Below the pieces are notes generated by a model. The model was not told the DNA's origin and made no database searches. It was given only the letters and a program-made list of their open reading frames with translations. From Methanocella_A sp035319305 (lineage in GTDB: Archaea > Halobacteriota > Methanocellia > Methanocellales > Methanocellaceae), in contig DATHCY010000004.1 of the NCBI GenBank assembly GCA_035319305.1, positions 1-5,059 of the forward strand: a stretch of 5,059 nt of DNA, in the 5' to 3' direction. Every line of letters starts with the position of its first letter. Position 1 is the first letter of the stretch. Below, in pieces: positions 1 through 4,945 of the stretch. Both the position numbers and the translations under genes were made by a program.

Positions 1-611
1 GATAGTGTAACCGCGAGGTTATAGTATGCGTCCGGGTTCTCCGGACCTGACCGGATCGCCTCGTGGTATTCTTTTTCGGCTTCCAGTACCTTGCCCCTGT
101 CCGCGTACGAGCTCGCCAGCAGCATATGGGCATCATAGTAGTCAGGGTTCAGTTTTACCGCCTCGGTCAGCTCCTCGATGGCATCGTCGATGTAGCCGGC
201 GGCGGACAGCGCCAAGGCAAATCCAACCCTGGCTTCGGGCATCGCCGGAGCAAGCTTGACCAGCGCGGTGAACTCGGGAAGCGATTCGTCGATGATGCCC
301 AACTCGTTGAGCGCGACCGCCAGGCCCAGCCGTGCTTCAATATAATCGCTCTTCAGCTGCACCGCCTTCCTGTACTCCCCCACCGCTTTTAAGGTTTCTC
401 CCATCGCATCATACGCGATGCCCAGGCTGTAGTGGATTTCGGCGCTGTCCGGCTTTAGGCGGGAAGCTGCTTCGAGCTCCTTCGCGGAATCACTATACCT
501 GCCTTTGATCCCGTAAGCCAGTCCTAGCGCACGCCTCGCGTCCGCGCTGTCCGGACTATCCTTCACCGCCTTCTCATAAGTGCCGATCTCGAGATCGATG
601 TCGTACCCCAT
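1..611 (-). CDS. Tetratricopeptide-repeat (TPR) protein, N-terminal part, runs off the left edge
   Basis: Reading the minus strand from the ATG at 611 gives 203 codons with no stop before the window edge, so the C-terminus is missing. The product is a regular TPR solenoid in exact 34-residue register. Repeats begin near residues 22, 56, 90, 124 and 158, and a sixth starts near 192. Each shows the TPR pattern of a small residue at position 8 (ALGLAY, SLGIAY, LLASSY) and an Ala near position 20, and most end in a proline-containing turn such as LKPD or LNPD. No signal peptide or membrane segment is visible, so it is probably cytoplasmic. TPRs bind protein partners; nothing here identifies the partner. 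An in-frame TAA about nine codons upstream makes the ATG at 611 the only reasonable start. A weak GTGAT lies 3 nt before it. It follows tgtA in the same direction after an 80-bp gap that holds its own TATA-like box. The repeat class is certain; the role is unknown. Confidence 0.9.
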   Translation of the reverse strand, partial: MGYDIDLEIGTYEKAVKDSPDSADARRALGLAYGIKGRYSDSAKELEAASRLKPDSAEIHYSLGIAYDAMGETLKAVGEYRKAVQLKSDYIEARLGLAVALNELGIIDESLPEFTALVKLAPAMPEARVGFALALSAAGYIDDAIEELTEAVKLNPDYYDAHMLLASSYADRGKVLEAEKEYHEAIRSGPENPDAYYNLAVTL

Positions 612-644
612 AAAATCACAGTCGGTTAAGTATTAGCACCTTGG

Positions 645-654
645 AAATATATAT
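645..654 (-). promoter_or_regulatory. Putative TATA box of the TPR gene
   Basis: On the minus strand this reads ATATATATTT, the only strongly AT-rich block in the 80-bp gap between the tgtA stop and the TPR start. It is centred about 39 nt upstream of the ATG at 611. With the usual archaeal spacing, transcription would begin near 624 and leave a leader of about 13 nt. That leader has room only for the weak GTGAT at 615-619. This suggests the TPR gene can be transcribed independently of tgtA. Inferred from position and composition only. Confidence 0.5.
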
Positions 655-691
655 GTTCCCAAGGCAGCAAGCGATATACAGGAAGGATGGG

Positions 692-2155
692 CTAATTTAG
701 CCTGATTAAGCTGGCGATATCGGAGATTCTAGCGATTGACGGGCTCTCCCATAAAGCATCGTAGGCGAACGTGTACCTAGCGGCGGGATGTGAGCGCATG
801 AAATCTAAGATGTTCTGTAGCGTTGCTTCCCGGGCGTCGCACTCGATCTCGCCAATCACCTCCGACTGGCCGATCGGATAGGTTTCGCTGAGTTCGTCCG
901 GGAATACCCCGAACGGCGCTTTGACATGGAACACCCGGTCGAAGTCCGAGCTGTCGATATCCCGCCGAGTAGATATCAGCACGTTGCCGGAGACTTCGAT
1001 GTTCTTCAGCAGCCGGTTATAATGGATGACTTCAGGTCGACAAGCTGATTCAGGCCCGAGGTAGAAGAAAGACGATTTTGTAGCCCGGTCGAACCGCTCG
1101 ATATAGGCTGAATATTCCATCATATGTTTCAGCCCCGACAGCATCTTCGGATGACTCCGGCAGCGGCGCTCCACCAGTTCCATCAGGTCGCCGTCTATGA
1201 TGCTCTGCTTGATTAGGCGGATCTCAGCGAAGGTAGCGTAGAGGTTGTGCTCTGCCAGCAGCCGGGTCCGGGCGGCCTCATCCATGCCTGCGATCTCCCT
1301 TGCAGTGTGGGCAATACAGACAGGGCAGGAGCAGGGAAGGTAGGCGAGCTGGCCGATATGGTACGTGCCATCCACTGTGAGGTACCGTCCGTCCTTCGCG
1401 TATAGCGCATAGGCAGCGCTGTCGAACAGATCGCATCCCAATGCCGCCGCCAGCGCCAGCATCATGGGATGCCCCGCCCCGAACAGGTGTACCGGCGCGT
1501 CCGACCCCAAACCCATTTTAGAGCGTACGATCACATCGACTAGATCCCGGTACCTGTAGGCCTCCATCAGCGGCACCACAGCGCCTATTGGATAGATATC
1601 GAAGCCGATCTCATAGGTCCGCTTCGCCGCCTCTTCCCTCAGGTCCGGGTGAGTCGAGCCCTGTACCGGCCCGGCCAAAAGCATATCTCCCTTGTAGTCT
1701 TTAGCCTCGCCCATCCTGGCAAGCGTGATCTCCAACTCCTCTCTGGCCCGGGAATATGGAACGTTGGGCGGCGTCGGTATATCCAGGGGCACACCGATAT
1801 CGGCGCCGATGTCCCGTTCGAACGATACTATACCCTGATTATCCACTTCGACCGAGCCATATACTGATAGCTGGAACGAGCCTGAATCAGTCATGATGGG
1901 CCCGTCGAAATTTAGCATTTGATGCAGGCCCTTCTCGAGCGCCACACCTCTCAGCCGCTCCGTACGGTAGATGATATATGAGTTCGTGATCAGCATCTGC
2001 GCCCCGAATTTTTTCAATTCAGCCGGCTCGATCAGTCGCAGGTTGGGGTTGATCACCGGCATCACCGTCGGGGTCTCTACTATGCCATGCGGGGTGTATA
2101 GCCGGCCTATACGTCCTAATAGGTCCTTGCCGGCGATCTCGAAAACATCGGGCAT
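692..2155 (-). CDS. tgtA: Archaeosine tRNA-guanine transglycosylase (TgtA)
   Basis: This 487-residue enzyme exchanges guanine 15 in the tRNA D-loop for preQ0, the first tRNA-bound step of archaeosine synthesis, in the cytoplasm. The TIM-barrel core occupies roughly residues 1-320. Visible family signatures are MTDSGSFQ with Asp90 (general acid/base position), LDIPTPP with Asp125, Gln165 in GPVQGSTHP, Gly191 in PIGAVVP, the HLFGAGHP segment, and DLFDSAAYALYAKDGRY with nucleophile Asp245. A zinc site is formed by Cys275, Cys277, Cys280 (PCSCPVC) and His303. Residues from about 330 on match the archaeal C-terminal extension. At 487 residues it is about 95 shorter than the 582-residue Pyrococcus horikoshii enzyme and appears to lack the C-terminal PUA domain. 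The ATG at 2155 begins directly at the family's conserved N-terminus; the leader is short with no clear Shine-Dalgarno. The stop is TAG. The TPR gene lies 80 bp downstream, and a decayed insertion sequence lies about 115 bp upstream. Confidence 0.97.
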   Translation of the reverse strand: MPDVFEIAGKDLLGRIGRLYTPHGIVETPTVMPVINPNLRLIEPAELKKFGAQMLITNSYIIYRTERLRGVALEKGLHQMLNFDGPIMTDSGSFQLSVYGSVEVDNQGIVSFERDIGADIGVPLDIPTPPNVPYSRAREELEITLARMGEAKDYKGDMLLAGPVQGSTHPDLREEAAKRTYEIGFDIYPIGAVVPLMEAYRYRDLVDVIVRSKMGLGSDAPVHLFGAGHPMMLALAAALGCDLFDSAAYALYAKDGRYLTVDGTYHIGQLAYLPCSCPVCIAHTAREIAGMDEAARTRLLAEHNLYATFAEIRLIKQSIIDGDLMELVERRCRSHPKMLSGLKHMMEYSAYIERFDRATKSSFFYLGPESACRPEVIHYNRLLKNIEVSGNVLISTRRDIDSSDFDRVFHVKAPFGVFPDELSETYPIGQSEVIGEIECDAREATLQNILDFMRSHPAARYTFAYDALWESPSIARISDIASLIRLN

Positions 2156-2185
2156 CAGAAATCAGGATATCATAACGCACCAGGG

Positions 2186-2194
2186 TATATAAAA
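2186..2194 (-). promoter_or_regulatory. Putative TATA box of tgtA
   Basis: The minus strand reads TTTTATATA here, a good archaeal TATA box preceded by a purine-rich AAAGGATG that could act as BRE. Its centre is about 35 nt upstream of the tgtA ATG, so transcription should start near 2164 and give a leader of about 9 nt. This agrees with the absence of a Shine-Dalgarno. The insertion-sequence end at about 2271 lies roughly 75 bp further upstream, so the core promoter seems untouched. The remaining sequence from 2156 to 2270 shows no further gene. Confidence 0.65.
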
Positions 2195-2270
2195 CATCCT
2201 TTAACTTTCATGCAATTGGCCATTCTCAACAGAAACATACACGGAATATTAGATGGCGCAACATCGCATG

Positions 2271-2420
2271 GTGAACTACCCCGCCCTTCAGGGCGGGGCT
2301 TCCTGGCTCATTGCCAGAGCTTGCTCGACCCGGAGGTTGAGTAGTGGCTTTGGCCCCGCAGGCTCTACGGCGTGTCCCACGCCTGCTATCAGAATGTTCA
2401 AGGCTGCGTTGTAATCCCTG
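2271..2420 (-). ncRNA. Putative omega-RNA (right-end element RNA) overlapping the 3' end of tnpB
   Basis: TnpB nucleases use a guide RNA whose scaffold is transcribed from the 3' end of tnpB and the right end of the element, with the guide taken from the flanking DNA. The arrangement fits here: the tnpB 3' coding sequence runs into the GC-rich hairpin at 2279-2298, then TAGTTCAC, then flanking DNA. If the end is after 2271, the guide would be read leftward from 2270 to about 2251 and would begin CATGCGATG. The 5' limit given here is arbitrary; no promoter or folded scaffold can be demonstrated by eye. This is an inference from family biology. Confidence 0.35.
2279..2298. repeat. Right-end hairpin of the insertion sequence
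   Basis: An 8-bp perfect stem (CCCCGCCC against GGGCGGGG) closes on the four-base loop TTCA. On the tnpB strand the last sense codons (Ala-Pro-Pro) and the TGA stop form the 5' arm and loop, so the end of the gene is built into the hairpin. In this family subterminal hairpins are bound by TnpA, and the same hairpin lies in the omega-RNA scaffold used by TnpB. It is followed on the minus strand by GGGGTAGTTCAC, with TTCAC a plausible cleavage site. The loop and inner stem match the hairpin at the other end of the element. Confidence 0.8.
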
Positions 2421-3459
2421 TCTGCCATATAGCCGCAGACTGGGCATTGATGCAGCCTTTCCGCTAATGTCTTTTCTACGATATGTCCGCAGCGGGAGCA
2501 CTTTTCAGAAGTGTCCTTGTGGTTCACTTTGATTAGTCGTCTACCGGCACTTTCAGCCTTGTAGTCAAGCATCATTGCAAACCTGCTCCACGCTGCATCA
2601 TGAATGTTACGGCGCATGGTCTTCCCATAGCCACGCTTCTCTTTGAGGTCTTTCACGTCTAGATCTTCCACACAGATCGTCCCGTAGCTGTTGATATAGT
2701 ACCTGGACAGTTTGTGCAGGAAGTCGTTACGCTGATTATATACCTTCTCATGAAGTTTCGCAAGCTTTCTCTTCTGCTTTTCCCTGTTCTTCGATCCTCT
2801 TTGCTCCGAGAAAGCTTCTTCTGGGCCTTCTTGATACTCTCAAGCTTCCTAGCAAGTGGTTTCTGGTTCTCGAAGCTGTTGCAATCACTATCGGCGGCAA
2901 AAGCCCGGATACCAACATCAATTCCAACCGCCTTATCGTTCTTAGGTAGGGGCTGGCCCGGAGTCTCGATCTGGAAGATCGCATACCAGCAACGATCTTC
3001 CCTCTTGATTATGACACCCTTCACCTTTCCACTGATCGGCCGATGTAGATTCATCTTGACCGGGCCGATCTTGGAAAGCGTCAGCACATCGCCCTTCACA
3101 GAAAAGCCACTCTGATTATAGTTCAATGTCTTATACCATCCCTGTCCCTTGAATCTGATTCTCCCGGTCTTCCTGCCGTTCTTCCGCAGCTCGTTCAGGC
3201 CGCGAATGTTGCCCCATAGAATCTGACTGACCATCTGTAGGGCTTTACTATATACTGTTTTCAGTTCTGGGCGTTCTTCCTTCAGGGCTGGTATGAGGTT
3301 GTGACAATCGTACATGCGGAGCGGGTTATCGGTCTTATTGGACTTCTCTATCTCTTCAAGAAGCCGATTATACAGCCACCTGCATTGTTCGAGGGCACCG
3401 GCTAGCCTCGCCTCAGTATTCCTGTCTGGGTATAACCGGTACTTGTACGATTGAATCAT
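2288..3459 (-). pseudogene. tnpB: TnpB RNA-guided nuclease (IS605 family), interrupted by one frameshift
   Basis: The first frame runs from ATG at 3459 and begins MIQSYKYRLYPDRN, the typical TnpB N-terminus. It stays homologous through KKAQKKLSRSK (codon 220, 2802-2800). It then shifts: the native continuation GSKNREKQKRKLAKLHEK lies in the -1 frame and reads to TGA at 2288. One base, probably an A in a CAAAG run, seems to be missing. Without repair the first frame ends at 2659 after 266 residues. The rejoined protein is about 390 residues, normal for TnpB. It keeps RuvC Asp181 (GIDVGIRAF), Glu265 (ICVEDLDV) and the DRDYNAA motif near 347-352, plus the zinc finger Cys321, Cys324, Cys339, Cys342. 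TnpB makes guide-directed double-strand cuts that help the element persist. The catalytic centre is thus split between two frames, and no working nuclease is expected unless the shift is a sequencing error or is recoded. Start codon choice is firm. Confidence 0.93.
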
Positions 3460-3461
3460 GG

Positions 3462-3560
3462 CTACTTCTTCTTGTCAGTAGGGCATTTGTCAATCAGGGT
3501 GTTTATTGCATCATCGAGACTAAGGTCAACAAAGAGAGTGCTACGGCACACCCGTATCAT
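3462..3560 (-). CDS. Possible 32-residue ORF directly upstream of tnpB
   Basis: From an ATG at 3560 the minus strand encodes 32 residues ending in TAG only 2 nt before the tnpB ATG, a spacing typical of co-translated genes. The product contains IRVCRST near the start, SLDDAINTLIDK at residues 14-25 and a lysine-rich tail. The order of a short strand, a helix and a Ser-Leu-Asp-Asp helix resembles small ribbon-helix-helix or antitoxin-like proteins with a shortened middle, but this is only an impression. The frame stays open about 15 codons further upstream to a TAG, so a longer ancestor may have been cut. A TATA-like box sits about 31 nt upstream. It may be a remnant or chance; no family can be assigned with confidence. 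Confidence 0.3.
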   Translation of the reverse strand: MIRVCRSTLFVDLSLDDAINTLIDKCPTDKKK

Positions 3561-3585
3561 GTGATTTGCCCATGCTATCAAAAAG

Positions 3586-3596
3586 CCCTTATACTG
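3586..3596 (-). promoter_or_regulatory. Putative TATA box for the tnpB side of the insertion sequence
   Basis: The minus strand reads CAGTATAAGGG. Its centre is about 31 nt upstream of the ATG of the 32-residue ORF and 132 nt upstream of tnpB, so a transcript starting near 3565 would carry both. The same bases read CTTATACTG on the plus strand, about 79 nt before the tnpA start, and could in principle serve tnpA as well. Positional evidence only. Confidence 0.35.
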
Positions 3597-3657
3597 AAGA
3601 TCCGCCTATCGATCACGAAGAATCTGGACACAATCGACTGCTACGAGCTTCAGAAAG

Positions 3658-3664
3658 AAGGTGG
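3658..3664 (+). promoter_or_regulatory. Ribosome binding site that sets the tnpA start
   Basis: AAGGTGG lies 6 nt before the GTG at 3671 and matches the archaeal anti-Shine-Dalgarno. This supports GTG 3671 as the tnpA start over the in-frame ATGs at 3566 and 3572, which have no such site and would add 35 or 33 residues unlike the family. Confidence 0.6.
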
Positions 3665-3670
3665 AAGCCA

Positions 3671-4082
3671 GTGAAGTACGAGCTGGAGAGATCGGCGCAC
3701 AGCGTACATGCTCTCCATTACCACCTCATTATCGTGGTGAAGTACCGGAGAAAAGCCCTTTACAGTGAAGCTGTCAGGAAACATCTGAAAGAGATCGTCT
3801 TAGAGCAGGCCGAGAAACTGGGTATCCAGATTGTTGCTCAGGAGTCAAGCGATGATCATCATATTCTGTTCAATGCTAAGCCTACTGTCAACATCTCCAA
3901 AGTGGCTCAGCAGATCAAGGGTGCATCATCGAGGCTGCTGAGGCTCGAATACCCTGAGACCAAGAAGTACCTGTGGGGCGACTCATTATAGAATGACAGC
4001 TATTTTCATAGCCACTACTGGACAGGTGAGCCTTGATGTCGTCAAAAAGTACGTCGAGAGCCAGACTGTGAAAGCGCAGTAA
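3671..4082 (+). pseudogene. tnpA: TnpA, IS200/IS605 Y1 HUH transposase, with three lesions
   Basis: TnpA excises and inserts the element as single-stranded DNA, using an HUH pair and one tyrosine. From GTG 3671 the product starts VKYELERSAHSVHALHYHL and continues IIVVKYRRKAL, the normal N-terminus. Three changes are visible. First, the motif reads DDHHILFNAKP (His63-His64, 3857-3862) where family members have Asp-His-U-His, so the residue between the histidines is missing. Second, codon 107 is TAG (3989-3991) where the conserved WGDSLW segment needs TGG. Third, an extra C at 4007 shifts the frame; reading on from 4008 restores ATTGQVSLDVVKKYVESQ and ends at TAA 4080-4082. The catalytic tyrosine (codon 4050-4052, residue 127 of the repaired protein) is therefore not translated in frame. 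The repaired length of 136 residues is normal. The in-frame product is 106 residues without the nucleophile. It diverges from tnpB across about 210 bp. Confidence 0.93.
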
Positions 4083-4128
4083 ACCCTTACAGAGATACGT
4101 TACCAGGGAATCGAGGGACTCCGCTCTC

Positions 4129-4153
4129 AACCCCACCCCTTCAGGGTAGGGTT
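4129..4153. repeat. Left-end hairpin of the insertion sequence
   Basis: AACCCCACCC pairs with GGGTAGGGTT around the loop CTTCA: nine pairs with one C-A mismatch. The centre CCCTTCAGGG is identical to that of the hairpin beyond tnpB, supporting the view that both are TnpA recognition hairpins of one element. It lies 46 bp after the tnpA stop, as expected for the left end in the divergent IS605 layout. From here to the next gene at 4202 the sequence is G/C-skewed and holds the true left border, which I could not fix. Confidence 0.7.
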
Positions 4154-4201
4154 TTCCCACTCCGCCCCACGGCCCCACAAGGATAAAACGTGAGCACCGT
4201 G

Positions 4202-4552
4202 TTATTCTTTTCCCTGGTGCTTGCCCCGCCCCTTCTTTGATCTTGCAGCATCCGGCAACTGGGCGTTACGATCGCCGATCCAACGCACGGTCGCGGCCGC
4301 GTCCCGATCCTCTTTCCACCCGGGCGCCAGCTTTTTACCCCTGATCATCTGATCCGCCCACCGCCCGATCCGGCGCTCGTTCTCGGCCAGGGTATTACCC
4401 TCTTTCAGTAGCTCGCTGGCGGTCTTAAACGGCGATATGCCTGTAATAGGCCCGGCGGTTATACTTGCAGCCGGAATGTCGGATGGTCGATCAGGGGACT
4501 CCCCACGCTTTTCCCGAGCAGATCGTGTACCCGATGACTTTATTGCGGCCAT
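4202..4552 (-). CDS. Hypothetical hydrophilic protein, 116 residues
   Basis: I do not recognise this protein. The first 35 or so residues are rich in Ser, Arg, Pro and Ala and look disordered. The middle (about 43-75) has a more ordered, helical pattern with ASELLKEGNTLAENERRIG and RWADQMIRGKKL. The end is a basic Lys/Arg/Gly tail (SKKGRGKHQGKE). There is no signal peptide, membrane segment or cysteine, so it is probably cytoplasmic; the basic tail could bind nucleic acid, but that is a guess. Support for coding: 116 sense codons without interruption, abundant charged residues, and a TATA-like box about 31 nt before the ATG. No good Shine-Dalgarno is present, only GTGGT. It follows the KGG-protein gene on the same strand after 105 bp. 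The overlapping plus-strand reading at 4437-4700 is less protein-like. The start could be further in. Confidence 0.6.
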   Translation of the reverse strand: MAAIKSSGTRSAREKRGESPDRPSDIPAASITAGPITGISPFKTASELLKEGNTLAENERRIGRWADQMIRGKKLAPGWKEDRDAAATVRWIGDRNAQLPDAARSKKGRGKHQGKE

Positions 4553-4576
4553 ATACCACTGTTACACGGCTCGCCG

Positions 4577-4588
4577 AGCATATACTTT
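4577..4588 (-). promoter_or_regulatory. Putative TATA box of the 116-residue hypothetical gene
   Basis: The minus strand reads AAAAGTATATGC, centred about 31 nt upstream of the ATG at 4552. At that distance the transcript would start within a few bases of the start codon, giving a leaderless or nearly leaderless mRNA, which matches the poor ribosome binding site. It lies inside the 105-bp gap after the KGG gene, so the two genes need not share a transcript. Confidence 0.4.
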
Positions 4589-4657
4589 TCGACGGCAAGC
4601 TGCCGCGGAGAGACTCAGGCGTACGTTGAAGCATACTGGCCGAGGCCCTTTTCTTTT

Positions 4658-4825
4658 TCACTCGCCTTTGCCTTTCTCTATCAGCTCCCGGACTTTCTGA
4701 CCGCCTTTGTGGCCGATTTTTGAGTAGAATTCAGGGCCATATTTCTCTTTTACCTTCTCTCCACCTTTTTGGCCGCCTTTGCGGCCCGCCTCTTCTACGG
4801 TCATCGCACCCTTTTTCTCATACAT
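4658..4825 (-). CDS. Small KGG-motif (YciG/Con-10-like) stress-type protein
   Basis: The 55-residue product has two copies of the Gly-Lys-Gly-Gly type motif. EEAGRKGGQKGGEKV spans about residues 11-25, and SKIGHKGGQKVREL about 35-48, with KYGPEFYSKIG bridging them. This two-motif layout is that of the KGG (stress-induced bacterial acidophilic repeat) family, small hydrophilic proteins such as YciG and Con-10 linked to stress or dormancy; their molecular action is not settled. About one third of residues are Lys or Glu, there are no cysteines and no membrane segment, so it is cytoplasmic and perhaps partly disordered. The start at 4825 is set by a very strong GAGGTGAT just upstream. An overlapping ATG at 4821 is in another frame. 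The stop is TGA. The gene is short but the motif match makes it convincing. The 116-residue hypothetical gene follows 105 bp downstream. Confidence 0.88.
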   Translation of the reverse strand: MYEKKGAMTVEEAGRKGGQKGGEKVKEKYGPEFYSKIGHKGGQKVRELIEKGKGE

Positions 4826-4828
4826 ACT

Positions 4829-4836
4829 ATCACCTC
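4829..4836 (-). promoter_or_regulatory. Strong Shine-Dalgarno of the KGG gene
   Basis: The minus strand reads GAGGTGAT three bases before the ATG at 4825, close to a full match to the archaeal 16S rRNA 3' end. It is by far the best ribosome binding site in the window and suggests efficient translation. The other minus-strand genes here have short leaders and weak or no sites. Confidence 0.75.
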
Positions 4837-4867
4837 TCCGGACATGCGAAGATCATTCATTCAGTCG

Positions 4868-4921
4868 GCCCGGTATGAGAACAGAATACGGGCTTTGACA
4901 TAAGATTGTCCCGGGTATATC
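4868..4921 (-). promoter_or_regulatory. Possible promoter and leader hairpin upstream of the KGG gene
   Basis: On the minus strand GATATAC (4921-4915) is the best TATA-like box upstream of the KGG gene. It would start transcription near 4892 and give a leader of about 65 nt. At that point lies an imperfect palindrome, 4868-4893: GCCCG plus TAT on one side pair with ATA plus CGGGC on the other, with one bulged G and a loop of 9 bases. This could be a leader hairpin or an operator. Both elements are read by eye and could be chance. Confidence 0.3.
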
Positions 4922-4945
4922 GCGGTATGTTAAAGCCATCATACT

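Larger units (their letters stand above)
2271..4180 (-). mobile_element. IS200/IS605-family insertion sequence, decayed, with divergent tnpA and tnpB
   Basis: The element carries a Y1 HUH transposase gene (tnpA, plus strand) and an RNA-guided nuclease gene (tnpB, minus strand) transcribed away from each other, the IS605/IS608 arrangement. In this layout the right end follows tnpB (left in the window) and the left end follows tnpA. Each end has an imperfect palindrome, 2279-2298 and 4129-4153, sharing the core CCCTTCAGGG. The family has no terminal inverted repeats or target duplication, so borders can only be estimated. The right end is placed after TTCAC (minus strand, 2275-2271), just beyond the hairpin. 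The left end lies somewhere within 4154-4200. Both genes carry inactivating changes, so the copy should not move on its own. It separates tgtA from the 116-residue hypothetical gene without interrupting either. The family is certain; the exact ends are not. Confidence 0.85.

Noticed and set aside
26..392. Two plus-strand ORFs opposite the TPR gene
   Set aside because: Both are antisense to a clear 34-residue TPR repeat series and have Arg/Pro/Gly-rich composition typical of shadow frames.
2714..3115. Plus-strand 133-residue hydrophobic ORF
   Set aside because: It lies antisense to tnpB; its Leu/Ser/Phe richness is the complement of Lys/Glu codons in TnpB.
3566..3670. N-terminal extension of tnpA from the ATG at 3566
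   Set aside because: The 35 extra residues do not resemble TnpA, whereas GTG 3671 has a good ribosome binding site and begins at the family's normal N-terminus.
3561..3673. Plus-strand short ORF whose TGA overlaps the GTG of tnpA, containing LDTIDCYELQKEGGSQ
   Set aside because: The stop/start overlap is suggestive, but the frame has only a GTG start, no ribosome site and no recognisable family, and it lies opposite the equally open minus-strand frame. Not strong enough to call.
3989..3991. In-frame TAG of tnpA decoded as pyrrolysine
   Set aside because: A frameshift follows only 15 bases later, so readthrough would still not reach the catalytic tyrosine. TAG also serves as the ordinary stop of tgtA. 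A nonsense mutation of TGG is simpler.
3915..4178. Minus-strand 87-residue ORF over the tnpA 3' region
   Set aside because: It is antisense to the conserved tnpA C-terminus and begins within the insertion-sequence left end.
4437..4700. Plus-strand 87-residue ORF
   Set aside because: It overlaps two better-supported minus-strand genes, has no ribosome site, and its end is antisense to the KGG protein.
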